DNA from: Phoronis ovalis
Lineage: Eukaryota > Phoronida > Phoronidae
Length of the DNA: 11,621 nt
Reading direction: 5' to 3'
Assembly (NCBI GenBank): GCA_028565635.1
Contig: JAOXYB010051712.1
Location: 1-11,621, forward strand
Shown here: positions 9,301 to 11,621 of the stretch, piece by piece
How positions within the stretch are numbered: position 1 is the first letter of the stretch
How the letters are laid out: every line of letters starts with the position of its first letter
Position numbers and translations under genes: made by a program
Notes under the pieces: model-generated
What the model was told of the DNA's origin: nothing
Databases searched by the model: none
The model's input: only the letters and a program-made list of their open reading frames with translations

Positions 9301-9766
9301 CATCACAAAAACAAGACTGCCGTACCCTCTACCTCTATAAAATCTTTGTCAGCTAACTGTATTAGATAAATAAGTAATGTTGTCACTCAATGAGATAATT
9401 TACACTTCTAAACACATTCTACACAACAAATTTCAACTTACATTTGTATGTGTATTACTTTTTTCATACTATACAGAAAACAGTACACTTGGCCAAAGAG
9501 AATATCTTTTTTGAAGAATCTCAAAAGCATGCAGCAAATGTTATAAAAGGGCAGCTTCAGTCTCCAGTAATACCGACAACAGAGTCATACTTTGCCACTG
9601 AACTACCTACTACATTGAGGTAATATGTTTTCTAGTGACAGGATAATTAACTTTATGTAATGACGATTACAATTAGTTTTAACAAATGAACCTTTTTTGT
9701 AGGGAAATAGAAGACTTGGACCCGGCAGATTCAACATTTAACAGTATATTTGATGGCATATTTTAA
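162..9766 (+). CDS. HFM1: HFM1/MER3 meiotic ATP-dependent DNA helicase, C-terminal part (11 exons, 5' partial)
   Basis: Seen: eleven open exons (162-319, 496-599, 2659-2741, 3034-3130, 3787-4067, 4281-4455, 4619-4678, 4801-5335, 8963-9104, 9477-9619, 9703-9766) have GT donors and AG acceptors, and every junction keeps the frame. They encode about 613 residues. Order: a beta-rich segment with GDSDN (residues 40-44) and a VGLDV segment (about 88-92), typical of the end of the Sec63 domain in Ski2-like helicases; a Cys/His cluster (169-187); an acidic and Ser/Thr-rich tail; and the end IFDGIF. Known: HFM1/MER3 is a nuclear 3'-5' helicase that unwinds recombination intermediates and promotes interfering crossovers in meiosis. 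Vertebrate HFM1 is about 1,430 residues and, from memory, ends in the same motif. Inferred: the DEAD-box core, second RecA domain and winged helix lie upstream of the window. The tail is longer than in the vertebrate protein as I recall it. Introns of 83 bp to 3.6 kb carry repeats. Other Ski2-like helicases (ASCC3, BRR2) lack this zinc cluster and tail. Confidence 0.9.
496..599 (+). CDS. HFM1: HFM1 exon 2: Sec63-type domain, continued
   Basis: The acceptor TTCTAG ends at 495 and a strong donor, GTAAGT, starts at 600. The first base completes Ala53. The exon then reads DVTLVKSQKWVKKIDV and ELSINLISESW. The WxKKI...ELSINLIS pattern matches my recollection of vertebrate HFM1 closely and anchors the family call. 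The exon ends with one base of a Val codon. That codon is completed after a 2,059-bp intron that is almost filled by a repeat element. Confidence 0.88.
990..2490 (+). repeat. Nested tandem repeat core of element 1
   Basis: The phrase GACCTACTTGTCAAGGT recurs at 1203, 1530, 1714 and 2190, spaced 327, 184 and 476 bp. The shorter and longer spacings differ from 327 by about 145-150 bp. Another phrase, ATGGCCACCAGTCGGCCAT or a variant, recurs at about 1351, 1863, 2010 and 2339; the pair 1863/2010 is 147 bp apart. So the core is a unit of about 327 bp with gain or loss of a submodule of about 147 bp. Each unit starts with a CTTCGCGGCTATAGACGCAACGTTACGTGCCCTCT-like segment, given here only as a consensus description. 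Open frames over this core at 1224-1475, 1916-2191 and 2284-2619 are by-products of the repeats. Confidence 0.8.
2517..2545. other. 3' terminal hairpin of element 1
   Basis: The arms TATGCCCAGCCAC and GTGGATGGGCATA pair at 12 of 13 positions around a TAT loop. Such a hairpin just before the end is expected for the 3' terminus of a rolling-circle element, where it acts as a termination signal. Confidence 0.8.
2659..2741 (+). CDS. HFM1: HFM1 exon 3: end of the Sec63-type domain
   Basis: The acceptor CTACAG ends at 2658 and the donor GTACCT starts at 2742. The first two bases complete Val88, giving SWVGLDV across the junction, then TPFYVGPK. VGLD followed by a short strand and FY is the last conserved stretch of the globular part of HFM1 before the divergent tail. 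The exon ends in phase 0 and encodes residues up to 115. It lies about 110 bp downstream of the end of the intron 2 repeat element, so the insertion left the acceptor region intact. Confidence 0.87.
3034..3130 (+). CDS. HFM1: HFM1 exon 4: linker before the zinc cluster
   Basis: The acceptor CTGACTAG ends at 3033 and a donor, GTAATA, starts at 3131. The frame is open in the expected phase 0 and ends with one base left over, which fits the exon 5 acceptor. It encodes residues 116-147 (GEDSVMNYQDD..., ...SLETFNEDLE), an acidic, polar linker with no fold I recognise. The call rests on splice signals, phase and position rather than conservation, so it is less certain than the neighbouring exons. 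Confidence 0.68.
3184..3713. other. Unassigned stretch in HFM1 intron 4, possible decayed insertion
   Basis: This part of intron 4 is less AT-rich than the flanking intron and has an 82-codon open frame at 3465-3713 containing CGCLDALVSQIYLLLLMSPS, followed by a GTAAGTAAG donor-like site at 3700. Other frames are also locally open (for example one reading LAENVIVSLVPENFARNC near 3390-3450) and are broken by stops. I recognise no family. It could be a decayed gene fragment or old transposon. An extra HFM1 exon is unlikely because none is needed for phase. Confidence 0.3.
3787..4067 (+). CDS. HFM1: HFM1 exon 5: Cys/His zinc cluster
   Basis: The exon encodes residues 148-241. Cys169, Cys172, His174, Cys176, Cys182, His184, Cys186 and Cys187 form the pattern CxxCxHxCx5CxHxCC (bases 3849-3905), followed by KFG. 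A C-x-H-x-C-x5-C-x-H-x-C-C cluster after the Sec63 domain is diagnostic of HFM1 orthologs. It probably binds zinc and may bind DNA or a partner. The rest is basic and Ser/Pro-rich and ends PSLKRLK before a GTAAAA donor at 4068. The start is uncertain: two CAGs, ending at 3786 and 3792, both fit the phase of exon 4. The pyrimidine tract before them is poor. The in-frame TGA at 3765-3767 excludes any earlier start in this frame. Confidence 0.87.
3849..3905 (+). other. Zinc-binding Cys/His cluster (within HFM1 exon 5)
   Basis: Eight potential ligands lie within nineteen residues: CxxCxHxCx5CxHxCC. The spacing C-x-H-x-C repeated twice resembles NFX1-type zinc knuckles, and HFM1 proteins carry one such cluster. 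Spacing and ligand identity are seen directly; zinc binding is inferred. Confidence 0.85.
4281..4455 (+). CDS. HFM1: HFM1 exon 6: basic tail segment
   Basis: The acceptor AATTTCAG ends at 4280 and the donor GTGAGA starts at 4456. The exon starts in phase 0 and ends in phase 1, encoding residues 242-299. KLSQFAYTPRIKLK is followed by GWEVLELYQQKR. The 'FxxTPK/R' stretch soon after KRLK is in the same place as in vertebrate HFM1 as I remember it. No folded domain is visible. The WEVLELYQ stretch could be a short amphipathic helix. Confidence 0.8.
4619..4678 (+). CDS. HFM1: HFM1 exon 7: small acidic exon
   Basis: This 60-bp exon lies between the acceptor TTTTTGCAG, ending at 4618, and a strong donor, GTAAGT, at 4679. 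It reads EPEPENLPMQDKLFADFEDNG across its borders. Because its length is a multiple of three and both flanking introns are in phase 1, skipping it would keep the frame. It has no recognisable motif beyond acidic character and the LFADFED cluster. Confidence 0.77.
4801..5335 (+). CDS. HFM1: HFM1 exon 8: long disordered tail exon
   Basis: This is the largest exon in the window (535 bp, residues 320-497), starting after TTTATTATAG at 4800. It opens with GNEMSLNAHTIEDIEDETLW. An acidic patch with a Trp in this position matches an acidic patch in the vertebrate HFM1 tail. The rest is rich in Ser, Thr, Asn, Gln and aromatic residues with few hydrophobic runs, as expected for a disordered region with short binding motifs. 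Two donors, GTATGT at 5336 and GTGAGT at 5342, lie 6 bp apart and keep the same phase. The second would add two residues (Tyr, Val). The open frame ends at 5343-5345. Confidence 0.88.
5336..6426. other. AT-rich intron 8 sequence without a gene
   Basis: About 1.1 kb of intron, rich in A/T runs, with no sustained open frame on either strand and no repeat shared with the rest of the window that I can see. The only small feature is a short (GACAA)3 run near 5695-5709, followed by GATGTCTCAGAT. Confidence 0.6.
6500..7960 (+). repeat. Nested tandem repeat core of element 2
   Basis: GGCCTAATA recurs at 6505, 6961, 7287 and 7693 (spacings 456, 326, 406). The submodule phrase ATGGCCRCCAGTCGGCCATCTTGG or a variant occurs about six times (near 6624, 6759, 7070, 7401, 7548 and 7807); pairs inside one unit are 135 or 147 bp apart. 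The third unit seems to have lost about 80 bp at 7650, where AAAACTGA runs directly into CCTACTTCTC instead of AGCAGTTATT. The single-unit spacing of 326 equals that of element 1. Confidence 0.8.
7985..8018. other. 3' terminal hairpin of element 2
   Basis: TATGACCATTCACTAT can pair with ATAGTGATGGGCATA around a TAC loop, with one bulged and one mismatched base. It is at the same place relative to the core as the hairpin of element 1 and shares its TGGGCATA end. Confidence 0.78.
8238..8254. repeat. Perfect palindrome at the inner edge of the left terminal repeat
   Basis: AATCGCCC T GGGCGATT has 8-bp perfect arms around one base. It makes the left end of the TA-flanked element a head-to-head pair of the same AATCGCCC motif found at the right terminus. 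Confidence 0.8.
8276..8327 (+). repeat. Three short G-rich tandem copies inside the TA-flanked element
   Basis: GGGGGGTGATTATTAGAG, GGGGGGCAATAAATAGAG and GGGGGCGATTATTAAC follow head to tail with a period of about 17-19 bp. Each repeats the inner part of the element's terminal repeat. A similar phrase occurs near the right end (8846-8862, with a weaker one at 8813-8827). Confidence 0.8.
8963..9104 (+). CDS. HFM1: HFM1 exon 9: acidic tail motif
   Basis: The acceptor CACTGTCAG ends at 8962, 88 bp after the 3' end of the TA-flanked element, and the donor CAG/GTAAAT starts at 9105. The first base completes Arg498. The exon encodes residues 499-545, including ISSDDDELLGRVF, a compact acidic-hydrophobic segment that looks like a short partner-binding motif. 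It is joined to exon 8 across a 3,627-bp intron. Phase, an open frame throughout and an unbroken continuation to the IFDGIF end support inclusion. Confidence 0.8.
9477..9619 (+). CDS. HFM1: HFM1 exon 10: tail segment
   Basis: The acceptor ATACAG ends at 9476 and a GTAATA donor starts at 9620. It runs in phase 0 to phase 2 and encodes residues 546-592 plus two bases of Arg593. The sequence includes HLAKENIFFEESQKH and ESYFATELPTT. It has no fold I recognise. Placement rests on splice sites, phase and junction with the diagnostic last exon. Confidence 0.8.
9703..9766 (+). CDS. HFM1: HFM1 last exon: conserved IFDGIF terminus and stop
   Basis: After a good pyrimidine tract and TAG ending at 9702, one base completes Arg593. 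The exon then reads EIEDLDPADSTFNSIFDGIF and stops with TAA at 9764-9766. The acidic run followed by a Phe-rich IFDGIF C-terminus matches the end of vertebrate HFM1 as I remember it. This is notable because the tail before it is poorly conserved. A retained extreme C-terminus suggests a docking motif for a meiotic partner; that role is inferred. Confidence 0.9.
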
Positions 9767-11089
9767 TCAGATTTTCTAAGATGTTTAAAAACTGCTGCAG
9801 CAATGAATGCTTGTTTTGCTATAAAATTAAATAATTCAGTTTATTATTTATTAATTTTGCTATAAAGTCAAAACCTTTTCCAAAGCAATGTGTTTATTCC
9901 TTTAATATTAATTAAATCTTTATTTTTTTTCAAAGATTCAATGAATTTATAATAAATATTGAAGTGTCACAAAATTTAGATTATACAAGGATGTGGTAGT
10001 TGTTTGTACAATGGTAAGAATGATAATAAATCAACCATATTCAAATACTTTTTGTTTTACACTGTTTGTCAGCTAAAAGTACAAAAAACATTTATATAAT
10101 TCAAGAAATATTGCTCAATAAAATACATAGATTTGGGCTGACCAGTGAATGACACTACTAACGCGTTTGGTGGATAAAAATGCCAACACTTTTATAAAAT
10201 TGTAATTAATTATCATTAATATTTTCTTTAATTTTTAAAAGATAAATAATACTCAATATTATAAAAATAATAATTTAGCAGCAGATATAGAACGGTTGAC
10301 TTATCCAATGTTATCAGAAAACATAATGTACATGCTACTAAGTCATCAAAATCTTTCAATCTTTACTCTGGACCTCTGTCTTTTACATTTTACTTATTAA
10401 CACTATAATATGCATAATTGGCAACAGAATTATTAATTTTTGAATAGGAGCTGTGCCCAAGAATTGAATCACACACACGAATATTTAAAAATGCATAATT
10501 ATATATAAATGCTTTCTGCGCTTACTATGGCAACTAATACATCTAATATTCTATAACAATGATTTTAGACACAATTTAGGTGTAAGCAAAGTAATTACAG
10601 CATTTTTAAGGCAATTCACTAAATATCACTTCTCCATTAAAGTTAAAGATTGAATACATTTGGGAGCTGCAAAAATATTACCAAATGGCTTCTTAGATTG
10701 ATCATAAATTAGATTTTGGTCTCAGTGATCCAATTTTGGGTTTATCTAGGAATTCTTTCCACCATTTTGGCCTCTCCAGAACCTTTGACCCCTGCATCAT
10801 AGCACCATACAAGTTCTTGTATATCTACAACAGTTTAATATTATCCACATGCAATATTTATGATAAATGTAAAGTGGTAAATGGTTTCACTGTACATCTG
10901 GAACTCGCGATGTTTTTCTATTTTAATTAAAACTCCATAACTCTTAAAGAATATGACCAAAAGGTCAGACTCAAATCAGTGAATGGTGTGCATATTTGTG
11001 AACAAAACGCGTAAAAAGTGTTATTTCAAAAAACAAAGCATGGTAACGTGTGTTATGCAGTTAGGGTTAATTTTTCTATCAAATATACA
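9767..11089. other. 3' UTR and AT-rich flank without a recognisable gene
   Basis: The first about 200 bp is likely HFM1 3' UTR. Beyond it the sequence is very AT-rich with only chance open frames (for example 10736-10930). The block 10730-10980 is slightly less AT-rich and contains CTCCATAACTCTTAAAGAAT followed by GACCAAAAGGTCAGAC, a phrase style I associate with dispersed mollusc repeats. No promoter, RNA gene or second coding gene is evident. Confidence 0.55.
9951..9956 (+). terminator. Likely poly(A) signal of HFM1 (AATAAA)
   Basis: A canonical AATAAA lies 185 bp after the stop codon, and a GT-rich stretch at about 9991-10007 (TGTGGTAGTTGTTTGT) follows at the expected distance for the downstream element. 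This predicts cleavage at roughly 9970-9985. A weaker ATTAAA occurs at 9826-9831. Further AATAAA copies at 10025-10030 and 10117-10122 could give longer 3' ends. Confidence 0.6.
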
Positions 11090-11621
11090 AACAAGACATT
11101 TGTCATGTCTAATACCCATCCAATGTGTAGGATTATTTTTTTAACATTATTGTTTTTTTACATTAGAAAAGAATATAATACATCATGCATTATAATCTGG
11201 TTTATCATTGTGGGGTACTCTTATTCAAACTGACTGTATCTGCTGTCTGATGCGTTACCCCGGGGGAGAACTGACCATATTTTTTAGATGGGTATGTGCA
11301 GCCCAAACTCAAAATATCCACACATTTTTAGGTTTTCTGTCACAAATCAATTTTTAAGGTTTTTTTTGAAAAAGTTCCCTGGAATTGCTACTTTTAAATA
11401 AAATCGGAAAAAACGCCATATTTTTAGGGTTTGTTGAAATGTGGACCAATCCCTATGGGCATTTCTGTGAAAAGTCAATCCATTTTTTGGGATTAATTTG
11501 TGAACAAGACATTTGTCATGTCTAATGCCCATCCAATGTGTAGGATATATTTTTAACATTATTGTTTTTTTACATTAGAAAAGAATATAATACATCATGC
11601 ATTATAATCTGGTTTATCATT
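11090..11621 (+). repeat. 413-bp tandem repeat with the same start as element 1
   Basis: AACAAGACATTTGTCATGTCTAAT begins at 11090 and again at 11503, a period of 413 bp. The second copy matches the first for its visible length of about 118 bp and runs off the window. The first about 270 bp correspond to the 5' block of element 1 (683-990), including TACATCATGCATTATAATCT and GGGGTACTCTTATTCAAA. There is no core and no 3' hairpin here, so it is either a tandem array of 5' ends or a separate satellite-like derivative. The minus-strand open frame 11347-11559 crosses the copy junction and is not a gene. Confidence 0.78.

Noticed and set aside
10736-10930. 64-codon + open frame downstream of HFM1
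   Set aside because: It has no recognisable domain, is AT-rich and lies in a region resembling dispersed repeat DNA.
11347-11559. Minus-strand 70-codon open frame
   Set aside because: It crosses the junction of two tandem repeat copies and is not preserved in the copy at 683-990.

Overview
The window looks like nuclear DNA from an invertebrate animal. It is AT-rich and carries one gene broken by introns with GT/AG borders. Several families of non-autonomous repeats sit in the introns and flanks. The style of the repeats (an AACAAGA start followed by a short palindrome, tandem cores, a terminal hairpin ending in TGGGCATA, and a 'CTCCATAACTC...GACCAAAAGGTCAGAC' stretch near 10930-10970) resembles what I know from molluscs. 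A mollusc or another lophotrochozoan is therefore my best guess. That is inference, not proof.

The single recognisable gene is on the + strand, from 162 (first exon in the window; the gene starts upstream) to the stop codon at 9764-9766. Eleven exons join in a fully phase-consistent chain and give about 613 C-terminal residues. I identify the product as HFM1/MER3, the meiotic ATP-dependent DNA helicase of the ZMM crossover pathway. The evidence is the end of the Sec63-type beta-sandwich (exons 1-3), a compact Cys/His zinc cluster (exon 5), a long disordered acidic and Ser/Thr-rich tail (exons 6-10) and a tiny last exon ending ...IFDGIF, which is how I remember vertebrate HFM1 ending. The helicase core itself lies to the left of the window.

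Layout: 1-72, inverted start of a repeat; 162-599, exons 1-2; 684-about 2547, a Helentron/HINE-like element in intron 2; 2659-3130, exons 3-4; 3131-3786, intron 4, with an odd unassigned stretch; 3787-5335, exons 5-8; 5336-8962, a 3.6 kb intron holding AT-rich DNA, a second Helentron-like element (6427-about 8020) and a TA-flanked inverted-repeat element (8220-8874); 8963-9766, exons 9-11; about 9767-9980, 3' UTR and poly(A) site; about 9980-11090, AT-rich DNA with no gene; 11090-11621, a 413-bp tandem repeat made of the same 5' end as the intron 2 element.

The most interesting signal is the repeat architecture. Two intronic elements with different 5' ends share the same core type and 3' hairpin. 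The core is nested, with a unit of about 327 bp and a submodule of about 147 bp. One 5' end also occurs alone, in tandem and inverted, on both sides of the gene's 3' half. I see no bacterial-type system, no CRISPR array, no RNA gene and no complete transposase.
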